Below, one piece after another: positions 1 to 8,782 of a DNA stretch of 64,000 nt. The position numbers and the translations under genes were made by a program. Position 1 is the first letter of the stretch. The number at the start of each line of letters is the position of its first letter. This stretch comes from Leptolyngbya ohadii IS1 (GTDB lineage: Bacteria > Cyanobacteriota > Cyanobacteriia > Elainellales > Elainellaceae), in NCBI RefSeq assembly GCF_002215035.1, contig NZ_NKFP01000006.1, forward strand, positions 818,530 through 882,529, written 5' to 3'. The notes beneath the pieces are model-generated. The model worked only from the letters and a program-made list of their open reading frames with translations, ran no database searches and was not told where the DNA came from.

Positions 1-763
1 CCAGCAGCTCTAGACTGAATAGCTTTCCCAAAAAAAGGCGATCGGACTGGTTTGCCAGGAAGGTCAGGGCGGTGGAAAGGAAGATCCATTTGCCAAAATG
101 CAGGAGTTCGTGGACGGCGGTGGCATCCCAGATCGGTCGATTCCGTTCACCTTTGTTTAACCTGTGGCTGACAATGAGCTGAAACACCGCAGACACCGTG
201 CCCCCAATAACCAGTGCCCAGATCGAGGGGGAAATCCTCGCCCAGATCAGCATGACCGCCAGGGAAACGATCTGACTGGAAAGCTCAAACAGGGCAAGCT
301 GTTTCACTGACAGATGGCGATTGAGCGTGAATAGCGACGTGGAGTTAAAACCGCTTAGAACCGCGTTAAAACCTACGATCGGCAGCAGGATTGCCAAACG
401 AGGTTCACCATAGAATTGCGACACGGGGATTGCAATCACCAGGCAGATTCCCCACAGCAGCAGTCCGCGTAAAATTTGGAGCGACCAGGCGGTATTCAGG
501 AAGGCTGGCTCATCACCCCGCTTGTTCTGTACCACGCTGGTATTCAGTCCCAGGTCGGAGAACAGATGTAAACCTACAATAAACACATAGACCAAGCTCA
601 TCAGCCCGAAGAGGTCTGGCTCAAGCCAACGCGTTAGGACAATGTTGCTGGCAAAGCGGAGTACCAGACTGATGCCGTAGCCCGCCGTTGTCCAGATAGC
701 CCCCCGAATGGCGAGTTTCTTAATAGAGCTGGTTGAATTTGGTTCTGTGCTGGTCGATGCCAT
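1..763 (-). CDS. Oligosaccharide flippase family protein (3' end outside window)
   Basis: A minus-strand frame stays open from an ATG at 763 to the window edge, giving the first 254 residues of a larger protein. It starts with a polar leader and then has regularly spaced hydrophobic helices. The segment around GAIWTTAGYGISLVLRF and the later LANQSDRLFLGKLFS are typical of MATE-like polysaccharide flippases (Wzx/RfbX, MOP superfamily), which move lipid-linked oligosaccharides across the inner membrane. The O-antigen ligase-like gene just upstream on the same strand fits an exopolysaccharide locus. The family call is good; the substrate is unknown. The C-terminal half lies outside the window. 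Confidence 0.8.
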   Translation of the reverse strand, partial: MASTSTEPNSTSSIKKLAIRGAIWTTAGYGISLVLRFASNIVLTRWLEPDLFGLMSLVYVFIVGLHLFSDLGLNTSVVQNKRGDEPAFLNTAWSLQILRGLLLWGICLVIAIPVSQFYGEPRLAILLPIVGFNAVLSGFNSTSLFTLNRHLSVKQLALFELSSQIVSLAVMLIWARISPSIWALVIGGTVSAVFQLIVSHRLNKGERNRPIWDATAVHELLHFGKWIFLSTALTFLANQSDRLFLGKLFSLELL

Positions 764-910
764 GATTATATTTCCGTAAGTCCGATCGAGCTGTGATTAA
801 GCCGCTGGAGGAGCAGCGACAATCGCCAAAATAAAAAAGTAGAAGAATTGAGCGAATCTTTGCCTGCCATCATCCGACAAAGAGGAGGCATTGACCCTCT
901 AGCCAAGGGT

Positions 911-934
911 CTGATCAAAAACCTGATCAAAAAC
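911..934. repeat. 12-bp tandem duplication
   Basis: Two perfect head-to-tail copies of CTGATCAAAAAC in the 244-bp gap between the flippase and ligase-like genes. It is one of many short tandem duplications in the intergenic DNA of this window. Confidence 0.8.
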
Positions 935-1007
935 CCGACCTGAAACCGGACTGCAAAACTTCCCATTCCTACCAATGTCGATTGGTTCTCCACGATGGCG
1001 ATCGAAC

Positions 1008-2411
1008 TCATGTGAATCGCACAAGCTGAGCGACAGGTTTGGGAGGGCGAATTCTGTCCGGTTTGAGGACAAGTCCCGCCACGCCACCCACAATCAGGAC
1101 AAACACCGGATTGACCAGAGCGTTAACAAGACAGTCCATTTTATAGAGAATGACAACCACTGCTAAAACAGCCACAGGAGCGATTTGGGGATGGCTCCAG
1201 GTTCTAGCCGGATAGCGCATTGCGAACAACGCTGTTACGGGCAGCAGGAGTAACGCCGTCATACTTGCCAATCCCAAGGTGCCCTGGGTGCCAAAGACAA
1301 TAATCCAGAGACTATCCACGATTGTCTTAGGACCATTGGGGTTTGCCGGATCGACAGGGACAAGATTGCGTCCATAGCCGCCCCACCCGAACCATAGCCG
1401 CTCCCTCGCCTTGTCGGTCAGCAGTTCCTCATTGTTAAACCGGAATTCGAGCGATTGAATTCGATCGTCGGGTAAAAAGCGACCGAAGAATTCAATAATC
1501 TGATCGGTGAAGTAGGTTGAGGTTTCTGCACTGACGTAGAGATAGGCACAGATTAGCCCAATCAGGACAAAGACGGGCAGCGCTGTGCGAAAGTGCTTTC
1601 CGGCAAACAGTAGCCCCAGCCCCAGCAGCAGCAGAATGTAGGCTCCGGTCGATCGCAGCAGCAGAAAAGTGATGAACTGAGCGGCAACGAGCCAACTCAT
1701 AGGAATGCCCCAGAGCTGCTTAATCGTGCCCGATCGCCATAGCCAGATCCCAATCACGGTGGCAGCCATCATGAATGCTGCGACAGCTAACCCGTGCCGC
1801 ATAAACACCGTAGGGCGAAACCCCCCCAGACGAATTGACTGCCCAAAGTCGCCAAAGGCATGGGAACCGTAGACAATGCGATGCAGCTGGGGACTAAAGC
1901 GGGTTTCAAACAAACAGAGCGGAATGTAAATCAGCCCGCCAATAAAGATTCCAACTGCCATCTGCCGCATTGCCGATAGCTTATTCATGTAAATCCGCCC
2001 CAGAAAATAGGGCACACCCCAGGTCATTGTTTGGTCTACCGTCGAAGCGACTCCGTCATAGAGACCCAGATCATTCGACAAAGACGCAAACAGCGGAGAG
2101 ATACAAAAAATGGTTATGGGGATATCAATCCAGCGATATCGAAAGGACTGAAACCGCCCGACATCGAAAATAAATGTAGCAAGCAAAACGCCATAGGATG
2201 TGGCTGAAAGCTTTGTGTAGTCTGGAATTCCAGGAAGGGACAGCTCGGCTTCGGGGAGAAATAGCCAGGCGGTAATCACACTAATGACCAGTGCCTTCTG
2301 GGCTGGAAACCGAGTAAACAAATAGAGGACGATCGGAATCCAGGCAAACATGACGAGGGGCACAGTGGGTGCCACATAAGCGCCCGGATTGGCAGACAGT
2401 GTAAATCCCAT
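1008..2411 (-). CDS. O-antigen ligase/polymerase-like membrane protein
   Basis: 467 residues, almost all hydrophobic helices (about ten to twelve by eye) with one larger polar loop in the C-terminal half, around the stretch containing FGWGGYGRNLVP. This layout matches the O-antigen ligase/Wzy polymerase superfamily, inner-membrane proteins that polymerise or transfer polysaccharide repeat units. It sits between a flippase fragment and a 2OG oxygenase on the same strand, consistent with a surface polysaccharide cluster. Sequence conservation in this family is low, so ligase and polymerase cannot be told apart here. Confidence 0.7.
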   Translation of the reverse strand: MGFTLSANPGAYVAPTVPLVMFAWIPIVLYLFTRFPAQKALVISVITAWLFLPEAELSLPGIPDYTKLSATSYGVLLATFIFDVGRFQSFRYRWIDIPITIFCISPLFASLSNDLGLYDGVASTVDQTMTWGVPYFLGRIYMNKLSAMRQMAVGIFIGGLIYIPLCLFETRFSPQLHRIVYGSHAFGDFGQSIRLGGFRPTVFMRHGLAVAAFMMAATVIGIWLWRSGTIKQLWGIPMSWLVAAQFITFLLLRSTGAYILLLLGLGLLFAGKHFRTALPVFVLIGLICAYLYVSAETSTYFTDQIIEFFGRFLPDDRIQSLEFRFNNEELLTDKARERLWFGWGGYGRNLVPVDPANPNGPKTIVDSLWIIVFGTQGTLGLASMTALLLLPVTALFAMRYPARTWSHPQIAPVAVLAVVVILYKMDCLVNALVNPVFVLIVGGVAGLVLKPDRIRPPKPVAQLVRFT

Positions 2412-2469
2412 AACATTCCCTAATAACCGCCCAGGAAGGCTTTCTTGCCTTGGATTGAAGCTAACCGAT

Positions 2470-3273
2470 TCATGACCTGCGACTCAAGCCCGGAAGCAAC
2501 TTTTTCACCAGTTCCTTGGGCGATCGCTTGGGCTTTTCAAAGTCGATCGTTTCTCCCGGTCGGGCGCGGAACAGGGTGGAATGTTGCCCGCCGCGCGTTT
2601 CATGGGCAGGTCTGCCGTTGCTGTAATAGTAAAGGGCGAGGGACTTCCGGGTATTTCCAGGCGGACAGGTGAGCGGTTCGGGATGCCCGTGGAAGGTAAA
2701 GTCTGTGGTGTTGAAGATGACGCAGCGGTTGAAAAGGGGCAGAATTTTTTTGCTGAGCTGGGTCACATCTTTGTCCCAGAGTTCGAGGTGTCCGCCGTAT
2801 TCCTCCTTCCAATCCTTGTTCAGGTAGATCAGCAGGTTGAGACGCCGATCGAGCTTGAGGCGATCGTTACGGCTAAAGTCAACGTGCATCTTGAGATAGC
2901 CTCCTGGCTCAATCTGATGCAGTCCACCCCCTTCAAAGTGTGGATCGGGAATTAGACCCGTAATGCCTGTGAGCGTTTCTAGAAAGCTAATAAACGTTGA
3001 GGAATTAAGCTGATAGAGCAGCAACCGCGTAGCAGCGCCCATCTGCTGTTCTGACTTAGAGGCAAGCTTTTTCTCAGCGGCGGCTTCAAACCGCTGCCAG
3101 TCGATCGAACCAGGCTGCGGGAACTCCTCCAGGATGGAATCGAGGATCCGCTCCGGCAAAAAATTATCGATAACGGTATGGGGAAAGGGATCGGCGCTGG
3201 CGTAAGATTCACGGTATCGCTGTGCCAGGGCATTCAGATATTCCGGATCAAGGTAGTACATCTGGAGATCCAT
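2470..3273 (-). CDS. 2OG-Fe(II) oxygenase family protein
   Basis: 267 residues from the ATG at 3273, chosen because an AGGGA ribosome-binding site lies about 8 nt upstream; a longer GTG-started frame reaches 3378 but its leader has no family look. Iron ligands are visible as H130-x-D132 (MHVDFS) and a distal His in FHGHPEP near residue 195, with the 2-oxoglutarate-binding Arg in TRKSLAL near 209. This is the double-stranded beta-helix prolyl-4-hydroxylase-like class that hydroxylates proteins or small molecules. Close neighbours of this type often lie in polysaccharide loci, but the substrate here is unknown. It lies 58 bp upstream of the ligase-like gene and may share its transcript. Confidence 0.85.
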   Translation of the reverse strand: MDLQMYYLDPEYLNALAQRYRESYASADPFPHTVIDNFLPERILDSILEEFPQPGSIDWQRFEAAAEKKLASKSEQQMGAATRLLLYQLNSSTFISFLETLTGITGLIPDPHFEGGGLHQIEPGGYLKMHVDFSRNDRLKLDRRLNLLIYLNKDWKEEYGGHLELWDKDVTQLSKKILPLFNRCVIFNTTDFTFHGHPEPLTCPPGNTRKSLALYYYSNGRPAHETRGGQHSTLFRARPGETIDFEKPKRSPKELVKKLLPGLSRRS

Positions 3274-3493
3274 GGGATTTTCCCTATCAGGACGATTATG
3301 CAGGATAATGTTGACGCTCCGTGAATCCGGTTTAACAGTAACAAAATCGACTCCGCCTGCCGGAGAAGCAGCGTTCACTTTATGAAAAATTTACCTGTCT
3401 CCGTAATTTCCAGGTTGCAGGATCGCAGCTTCTTCACATTGACTTCTTCAATGAAGAGACGACCGGGATTGACGGAAGGAAAAGGATGACGCA

Positions 3494-3521
3494 AAAAGGA
3501 CACCCCATCGCGAAGTGCCCT
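3494..3521 (-). terminator. Rho-independent terminator of psbK
   Basis: On the minus strand a GGGCAC/GTGTCC stem (one G-U pair) with an 11-nt loop is followed by five T. It lies about 40 bp after the psbK stop codon. Confidence 0.7.
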
Positions 3522-3561
3522 AATTTTTATTTCATTTTTATTGAATTGTGAAACGAGATTC

Positions 3562-3699
3562 TTATCTAAAACCAACGGCTGCCTGCCACACAAACGCCAG
3601 CAGCAGGAAGAATACCGGGATTACAGGCAGAACATCTACCAGCGGATCAAAGATCGCGTAGGCTTCGGGTAACTTGGCTAAGAGCAATGCCGCTTCCAT
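3562..3699 (-). CDS. psbK: Photosystem II reaction center protein K
   Basis: 45-residue protein. An N-terminal leader of eight residues precedes [20 protein letters not shown], the near-invariant start of mature PsbK, then one hydrophobic transmembrane helix and the conserved WQAAVGFR end. PsbK is a single-span thylakoid subunit at the edge of the photosystem II core that helps dimer stability and plastoquinone binding. A GGAGAGG ribosome-binding site lies about 11 nt upstream of the ATG, and a terminator follows. The gene is monocistronic here. An overlapping 72-residue frame at 3375-3593 is an artefact of this gene's 3' region. Confidence 0.97.
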   Translation of the reverse strand: MEAALLLAKLPEAYAIFDPLVDVLPVIPVFFLLLAFVWQAAVGFR

Positions 3700-3815
3700 G
3701 AATCAGTCTACCTCTCCAACACAAATTTCATAATTGTTGGGTATCTTAACACGATCGCTGCCCGGATTCATCCACAGCGACAAATCTATTTATCAGCAAA
3801 TCTGATTGGCTCAGA

Positions 3816-3841
3816 CTGTGCAAAATTTCTGTGCAAAATTT
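3816..3841. repeat. 13-bp tandem duplication
   Basis: Two perfect copies of CTGTGCAAAATTT, ending 4 bp before the stop codon of the minus-strand secreted hypothetical gene (downstream of its 3' end). Confidence 0.8.
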
Positions 3842-3844
3842 GCT

Positions 3845-4318
3845 CTACGGCAGCAAAAAGCCTGCCCCTGCCCGACGAATAAAGTAGCGGGATGTATTTT
3901 CATTGGGCGATCGATAAAGCATCAAAAAGTCGCCGTTATCCAGGGTATAAAGACGATAAACGCCCTGAGCAGTTGTGAGCTGCTGGTTTCTGGGAATTCC
4001 TGCATTCTCCGGGAAATAGCCCCCTCTTGCTACAACCCGGTAGCCGCTCAAAATATTAGCCGCTGCGTTAAAAATTAACTGAAAATCCCCGTCAAAATTC
4101 GGATCAGTTTGCAGCTCGGCGAGCGTTCCCGCTGAAAGATTCAGATCGCTCTGCGCTGACCAATCCATCAGGCGAAACAACGGTAAAACGCCGCTGCGAA
4201 CTTCCGTTTGAGCAAGGCTGACTCGACCCAGACTCAGGAGCATCACCATCGTTAGCAATGATTGAATTAGCCCCTTCTGTAGCAAGTTCTTCGCAATTCT
4301 TGATCCACGATCGCCCAT
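3845..4318 (-). CDS. Secreted hypothetical protein
   Basis: 157 residues from the ATG at 4318 (a TTG 18 bp further upstream is the only longer start). The N-terminus is positively charged (GDRGSRIAKNLLQKG), followed by a hydrophobic stretch ending SLGRVSLAQ, which reads as a Sec signal peptide with cleavage near AQ-T. The mature part is about 115 residues with no Cys and a repeated short beta-like pattern (VYRLYTLDNGDFLMLYR). I do not recognise the family. It is probably a periplasmic or outer-membrane-associated protein. It is followed by psbK on the same strand but has its own spacing of about 145 bp. Confidence 0.6.
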   Translation of the reverse strand: MGDRGSRIAKNLLQKGLIQSLLTMVMLLSLGRVSLAQTEVRSGVLPLFRLMDWSAQSDLNLSAGTLAELQTDPNFDGDFQLIFNAAANILSGYRVVARGGYFPENAGIPRNQQLTTAQGVYRLYTLDNGDFLMLYRSPNENTSRYFIRRAGAGFLLP

Positions 4319-4416
4319 AGTTAACCTGTCAATCAAACGTTTAAATTTAATTGAGAGGAATTTATCACACTTTCAGGAGGGAGTGGGGAGGCAGGGAGCA
4401 GGGGAGCAAGAAAATA

Positions 4417-4524
4417 TGAGTAGAGTGCGGGTGAAGTTGTGCGATCGCTGCTATCCCGCTGTCAGCCAAAACAACCCCCACTACATTTACGGCGGTACCT
4501 GGAAAGCCCAAAAACCCCGCTAAT
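4417..4524 (+). pseudogene. Zinc-ribbon protein fragment, C-terminal half joined to start
   Basis: From the ATG inside the left repeat arm the frame reads MSRVRVKLCDRC, then YPAVSQNNPHYIYGGTWKA and stops at CGC-TAA, 35 residues in all. The end looks like the C-terminus of small cyanobacterial zinc-ribbon proteins that, as I recall them, have two CxxC knuckles. Only one CxxC is present here, so the segment between the two knuckles seems to be missing. It pairs with the minus-strand fragment in the right arm. Family recall is from memory and no alignment was run. Confidence 0.45.
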
Positions 4525-4535
4525 CCTACCCCCCA

Positions 4536-4616
4536 TCTACTCATCCACCTTGACGCGGTACAGCACCTCATCCGCCTGCCGACAGCGATCGCACAACTTC
4601 ACCCGCACTCTACTCA
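4536..4616 (-). pseudogene. Zinc-ribbon protein fragment, N-terminal half
   Basis: From the ATG in the right repeat arm the minus strand reads MSRVRVKLCDRC, then RQADEVLYRVKVDE and a TAG stop, 26 residues. This looks like the first CxxC knuckle and following beta strands of the same zinc-ribbon protein whose C-terminal half lies on the plus strand. An intact gene would be expected to join this half to the other through the second CDRC motif. Both pieces are intact-looking codon sequence without decay, which suggests a recent break or a sequence artefact. Confidence 0.45.
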
Positions 4617-4661
4617 TATTTTCTTGCTCCCCTGCTCCCTGCCTCCCCACTCCCCCACCCA

Positions 4662-5744
4662 CTACGAAACCACCGTCGATCCCTGCGGTCTTGCAAAGAT
4701 CATCCGCCCAGCCGAGGTTTGCAGCGAACCCGTGACCACGACTGCCAACTCTCCACCGATATAGCTGCCGCCTTCCTCCACGACAACCATTGTGCCGTCA
4801 TCCAGATAGCCGACGCCCTGGGCGGGTTCCTTGCCCTGCTTGAGAATCTTCAGATCGATCTGATCGCCGGGCAGATAGGCAGGACGCATTGCCTGCGCCA
4901 GATCGTTGATGTTCAAAACCGTGACTTTTTGCAGGCTTGCGACCTTGTTCAGGTTGTAGTCGTTGGTGAGCAGCGTCCCGTTAATGTCCTGTGCCAGACG
5001 CACCAGTTTGGCATCGACTGTGGACACATCATCATAGTCTGCGGGATGAATTACAATCCGCTCCGGGTATGCTTCCTGCATTTGGTTCAGGATGTCTAAG
5101 CCACGCCGTCCCCGTACCCGTTTCTGATCGTTGGAGCCATCGGCAAGCTGCTGAAGTTCTTGCAGGACAAACTTCGGTACGAGCAGTTGACCTTCCAAAA
5201 AGCCAGTTGCCAGGATGTCCTCAATCCGTCCGTCGATAATGCAGCTTGTATCCAGCACTTTGCTCGTTGCAGGCTTCAGCGTTCCCTCTGCCACCAGCAT
5301 CGACTCGACGCTATTGGGATTAATCAGCCGCAGCAGGGTTCGCCCGTGGATATCCGCCAGATTGATGCCAGAAAAGGCAAACATGACGCTTCCCAGAACA
5401 GCTGCCAGGGGTTTGATAAAGGCAAACTCGCGCGGAATCGGCAGCAGAAAGATAGGAGCCAGCATCAGGTTTGCCACCAGCAGCCCCAGCACCAGCCCGA
5501 TCGAGCGACTGAGTAAGCGATCGACTGGCATTTCCCGAATTTGCCGCTCTACTCGGCGGTAGGCAGTCTGAGCAGCAATGCCCAAAGCCAAGCCAATGAG
5601 TGCGCCAAACCCACCCGTGACAAAACTCAGCCCCTCCAGGTTTGTTACCTGTGCCAGGGCGTCATTCGGCAGGAAATCGACGCTATAAAAGCCAATTCCT
5701 GCCCCTGCTATGATGAAAGATATGATGATGATTGCGTCGAGCAT
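4662..5744 (-). CDS. PIN/TRAM domain protein (YacL-like)
   Basis: 360 residues. The first 130 residues contain about four membrane helices (SFIIAGAGIGFYSV; TGGFGALIGLALGIA; LVLGLLVANLMLAPIFLL; PLAAVLGSVMFAFSGI). A PIN nuclease fold follows, with acidic residues in VLDTSCIIDGRI, in VSTVDAKLVRLA and in LLTNDYNLNKVA. A C-terminal TRAM RNA-binding domain begins near QIDLKILKQGKEPAQGVGYL. This is the membrane-anchored PilT/YacL type, presumed to be an RNase, widely conserved in cyanobacteria and Firmicutes. Length matches the family. The end is only 8 bp from the inverted repeat. Confidence 0.9.
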   Translation of the reverse strand: MLDAIIIISFIIAGAGIGFYSVDFLPNDALAQVTNLEGLSFVTGGFGALIGLALGIAAQTAYRRVERQIREMPVDRLLSRSIGLVLGLLVANLMLAPIFLLPIPREFAFIKPLAAVLGSVMFAFSGINLADIHGRTLLRLINPNSVESMLVAEGTLKPATSKVLDTSCIIDGRIEDILATGFLEGQLLVPKFVLQELQQLADGSNDQKRVRGRRGLDILNQMQEAYPERIVIHPADYDDVSTVDAKLVRLAQDINGTLLTNDYNLNKVASLQKVTVLNINDLAQAMRPAYLPGDQIDLKILKQGKEPAQGVGYLDDGTMVVVEEGGSYIGGELAVVVTGSLQTSAGRMIFARPQGSTVVS

Positions 5745-5830
5745 GGCATTAATCCCAATAGGATTAGGTGCAGACTTCGTTAGGACTCCCGGTTAAACCA
5801 TCCGGTTAAGACGTGCTGTTGCAACATACC

Positions 5831-5860
5831 GTTAGAACGCACATTGTTAGAACGTACATT
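5831..5860. repeat. 15-bp tandem duplication
   Basis: GTTAGAACGCACATT followed by GTTAGAACGTACATT (one mismatch). Confidence 0.75.
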
Positions 5861-6089
5861 AATTAGGATTCACAATAGCACTGCAAGAATTTTTTAGCCT
5901 GAAGCGGTGATGACGATTTGCGGTTCAATCGGTCTGACGCGATCGCCAAGAAACACTCGCCCCAATGCGCCTCAATTCCTTGATTTAATTCATCAATTTG
6001 GCTGCGGTTTAACTGTGAATCTGACTTAAATTCTGCACAGTCCGATTATATCTTTTTAGCCTCATTCACGTTTTTGTATCCGGTCTTTG

Positions 6090-6123
6090 AATCCCTTGAA
6101 CCTGAGAATCCCTTGAACCTGAG
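6090..6123. repeat. 17-bp tandem duplication
   Basis: Two perfect copies of AATCCCTTGAACCTGAG upstream of the chosen hemW start. Confidence 0.85.
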
Positions 6124-6187
6124 CTACGATCGTTCCATTCTGTCCACCCATGACCGCTGTTCTGCTGCACCATCCTCCCAGGAGACG

Positions 6188-7381
6188 GTGACGGCTGCCT
6201 ACGTCCATATTCCTTTCTGTCGCCGCCGCTGCTATTACTGCGATTTTGCGATTTCGATTGTGGGGGACAAGCCACCCCTCGCCCAAACCGATGCGTCCCG
6301 CTCAGAGTATGGAACGATCGCGGACTATCTAGAAGCGCTCCAGCAGGAAATTCGCGCCACCCCTGCACGAGGTAATCCAGTTCAGACCGTCTTCCTGGGC
6401 GGTGGAACTCCCTCCTTGCTAATGCCCCAACAGGTTGAGCAGATTTTAAGGGCGATCGATCGCCAGTTTGGCATCGCGTCAGGCGCAGAAATCTCAATGG
6501 AAATCGACCCGGATACCTTCGATCGGGAGAAGTTGCAGGGCTATCTTGCTGCCGGGATGAATCGCTTTAGTTTGGGGGTTCAGGCATTCCAGTCCGAACT
6601 GCTGATCGCCTGCGGACGCACCCACACCAGGGAAGACATCGATCGCGCCGTGGAATCGCTGCACCAGCTCAACGTCCAGAACTTTAGCCTGGATCTGATC
6701 TCTGGACTGCCGCACCAGACGCTAGACCACTGGCAGGAATCGCTGCAAACGGCGATCGATCTCCATCCTGCCCACATCTCCGTCTATGACCTGACCGTAG
6801 AGCCGGGAACCGCCTTCGATCGCTGGTATCAGGCAGGCAGCAAACCGCTCCCGACCGACGAAATGACGGCTCAGATGTATCGCCTAACGCAGCAAACGCT
6901 AACTCAGGCAGGCTACGACCACTACGAAATCTCAAACTATGCGCGATCGGGGTTCCAGTGTCGGCACAATCGCGTCTACTGGGAAAATCGCCCCTACTAC
7001 GGTTTCGGCATGGGAGCCGCTAGCTATCTCGATCTCCAGCGGTTCACCCGACCTCGCAAACGCAGCGAATATCGGATATGGGTGGCAGACTATGCCGCTT
7101 CCGGTGGGACGATCGATTGTCCGGTCACGCCGCCAACGGAGATTCTGCTGGATACGCTGATGGTGGGTTTGCGTTTAGCTGAAGGAGTGAGTTTGACGGC
7201 TTTGGCAGAACAGTTTGGGCAGGAAATGGTCGATCGAATTCTGACCTGTTTGCAGCCCCATCGACAGCGGAACTGGGTTGAATTAACCGATGATGATATG
7301 GCACGTATTCGGCTCACTGACCCCGAAGGCTTTCTGTTCTCGAATGTGCTCCTGTCCGATCTGTTTGAAGCGTTTAGCTAG
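6188..7381 (+). CDS. hemW: Radical SAM heme chaperone HemW-like (HemN family)
   Basis: 397 residues from the GTG at 6188, which has AGGAG just upstream (spacing is short). An in-frame TTG at 6074 would add 38 residues containing a tandem duplication and no family similarity. The radical SAM cluster motif is CRRRCYYC right after AAYVHIPF. The glycine-rich SAM segment FLGGGTPSLL and the later YEISNYARSGFQCRHNRVYW are typical of HemW/HemN. HemW binds heme and inserts it into respiratory proteins; it is not the coproporphyrinogen oxidase, and length and the VHIPFCRRRC start favour HemW. It appears to be monocistronic. Confidence 0.88.
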   Translation: MTAAYVHIPFCRRRCYYCDFAISIVGDKPPLAQTDASRSEYGTIADYLEALQQEIRATPARGNPVQTVFLGGGTPSLLMPQQVEQILRAIDRQFGIASGAEISMEIDPDTFDREKLQGYLAAGMNRFSLGVQAFQSELLIACGRTHTREDIDRAVESLHQLNVQNFSLDLISGLPHQTLDHWQESLQTAIDLHPAHISVYDLTVEPGTAFDRWYQAGSKPLPTDEMTAQMYRLTQQTLTQAGYDHYEISNYARSGFQCRHNRVYWENRPYYGFGMGAASYLDLQRFTRPRKRSEYRIWVADYAASGGTIDCPVTPPTEILLDTLMVGLRLAEGVSLTALAEQFGQEMVDRILTCLQPHRQRNWVELTDDDMARIRLTDPEGFLFSNVLLSDLFEAFS

Positions 7382-7523
7382 AAGCTTTTTATAAAACCAT
7401 AGGGGATTTCTGGGAAAGAGGTATCAATGAATACAGATGTTTTGGATTGATTTTCTTCTGGGTTGTCCCTGATCTTCTTTAGATTTGATAGTCTAGTTTG
7501 AATGAGTCTTAAGGAAGAGAAGC

Positions 7524-8687
7524 GTGGACATTCAAATTGGTAGAGGCAAGGCTGCCCGTCGTGCATATGGGATTGATGAAATTGCGCTGGCTCCGGGAAA
7601 CCGAACGCTCGACCCTTCGTTAGCGGATACAAGCTGGACGATCGGCGGGATTGAGCGGCAAATTCCAATTATTGCCAGCGCGATGGATGGGGTCGTTGAT
7701 GTCAAAATGGCAGTGCGGCTGAGCCAACTGGGTGCATTGGGAGTGCTAAACCTGGAGGGCATTCAAACCCGCTATGACGATCCGGAACCGATTCTCGATC
7801 GCATTGCATCGGTAGACAAGCACGAATTTGTGCCCCTGATGCAGGAGCTATATGCCGAGCCGATTAAGCCCGAACTGATTGAAAAGCGCATTCAGGAGAT
7901 TAAAGCCCAGGGCGGCATTGCGGCAGTGAGCGCAACCCCGGCGGGTGCAGCAAAATACGGCGCAACGGTGGCAAAGGCAGGCGCAGATCTGTTCTTTATT
8001 CAGGCAACGGTCGTTTCCACGGCTCACCTCTCTCCAGAGTCAATCACGCCCCTGGATCTGGCAAAATTCTGCCAGGAGATGCCAATCCCCGTGGTGCTGG
8101 GCAACTGTGTCACCTATGATGTAGCGCTTAATCTAATGAAGGCAGGAGCCGCCGCCGTGCTGGTGGGCATTGGTCCCGGTGCAGCCTGTACTTCTCGTGG
8201 CGTGTTGGGTGTGGGTGTCCCGCAGGCAACCGCCGTGGCAGACTGTGCCGCAGCACGGGAAGATTTCTATCGCGAGACGGGTAAATACGTTCCGGTGATC
8301 GCCGATGGCGGTCTGATTACGGGCGGCGATATCTGTAAATGTATTGCCTGTGGTGCAGACGGCGTGATGATTGGCTCTCCGTTTGCTAGAGCCGCAGAAG
8401 CTCCCGGTCGGGGATTCCATTGGGGGATGGCAACGCCCAGTCCGGTTTTGCCGCGGGGTACTCGAATTAAGGTTGGAACCACCGGAACGCTGGAGCAAAT
8501 TCTGCGCGGACCCGCCCAGCTCGACGATGGTACGCACAACTTCCTGGGGGCACTCCAGACCAGTATGGGCACCCTGGGAGCAAAGAACATCCGCGAGATG
8601 CAGCAGGTCGAAGTGGTGATTGCTCCGTCTCTGCTGACTGAGGGTAAGGTATACCAGAAGGCGCAGCAGCTTGGCATGGGTAAATAG
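7524..8687 (+). CDS. guaB3: GuaB3 family IMP dehydrogenase-related protein
   Basis: 387 residues from a GTG preceded by AAGGAAGAG. It starts [19 protein letters not shown], characteristic of the short GuaB3 family, and has the IMPDH barrel without the CBS pair. The catalytic loop GPGAACTSR keeps the nucleophilic Cys, and the phosphate-binding GGLITGGD and MIGSPFARA segments follow. IMP dehydrogenases oxidise IMP to XMP for guanine nucleotide synthesis; GuaB3 is a separate lineage found in cyanobacteria and actinobacteria. The downstream order guaB3-Yfr1-trxA is conserved in cyanobacteria. Confidence 0.93.
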   Translation: MDIQIGRGKAARRAYGIDEIALAPGNRTLDPSLADTSWTIGGIERQIPIIASAMDGVVDVKMAVRLSQLGALGVLNLEGIQTRYDDPEPILDRIASVDKHEFVPLMQELYAEPIKPELIEKRIQEIKAQGGIAAVSATPAGAAKYGATVAKAGADLFFIQATVVSTAHLSPESITPLDLAKFCQEMPIPVVLGNCVTYDVALNLMKAGAAAVLVGIGPGAACTSRGVLGVGVPQATAVADCAAAREDFYRETGKYVPVIADGGLITGGDICKCIACGADGVMIGSPFARAAEAPGRGFHWGMATPSPVLPRGTRIKVGTTGTLEQILRGPAQLDDGTHNFLGALQTSMGTLGAKNIREMQQVEVVIAPSLLTEGKVYQKAQQLGMGK

Positions 8688-8768
8688 GTTTTACCTTTGT
8701 CAACCGAATTTATATAAGTTTATCTGCGGCTTTACAGGAAATGATACCGAAAATCCATAACAGTCGCT

Positions 8769-8774
8769 TACAAT
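8769..8774 (+). promoter_or_regulatory. Putative -10 box for Yfr1
   Basis: TACAAT, 9 bp before the first stem of Yfr1, a good sigma-70 -10 hexamer. A convincing -35 was not seen, which is common for cyanobacterial promoters. Confidence 0.5.
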
Positions 8775-8782
8775 AGAGGAAG

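Larger units (their letters stand above)
4379..4654. repeat. 72-bp perfect inverted repeat with 132-bp spacer
   Basis: Left arm 4379-4450 and right arm 4583-4654 are exact reverse complements. Each arm carries a purine-rich GGGGAGCAGGGGAGCA-type leader, an ATG and the coding start MSRVRVKLCDRC. The spacer 4451-4582 continues the left arm into one gene fragment on the plus strand and the right arm into another fragment on the minus strand. The end of each arm falls in GCGATCGCTG, a HIP1-like sequence that encodes the CDRC motif. Confidence 0.9.
5745..6187. other. Divergent intergenic region with two tandem duplications
   Basis: Gap between the PIN/TRAM gene and hemW. It holds a 15-bp duplication (5831-5860, GTTAGAACGCACATT, one mismatch) and a perfect 17-bp duplication (6090-6123, AATCCCTTGAACCTGAG). 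The second lies inside the possible TTG-started N-terminal extension of hemW and is one reason to doubt that extension. No RNA gene is visible. Confidence 0.6.

Noticed and set aside
3375-3593. 72-residue minus-strand frame
   Set aside because: It overlaps psbK in another frame and continues through the psbK terminator; the protein has no pattern of its own.
4439-4735. 98-residue plus-strand frame across the inverted repeat
   Set aside because: It reads through both repeat arms out of the frame of the zinc-ribbon fragments and into antisense PIN/TRAM sequence.
6074-6187. N-terminal extension of HemW from a TTG
   Set aside because: It contains a perfect 17-bp tandem duplication and no HemW-like sequence; the GTG at 6188 has AGGAG next to it.
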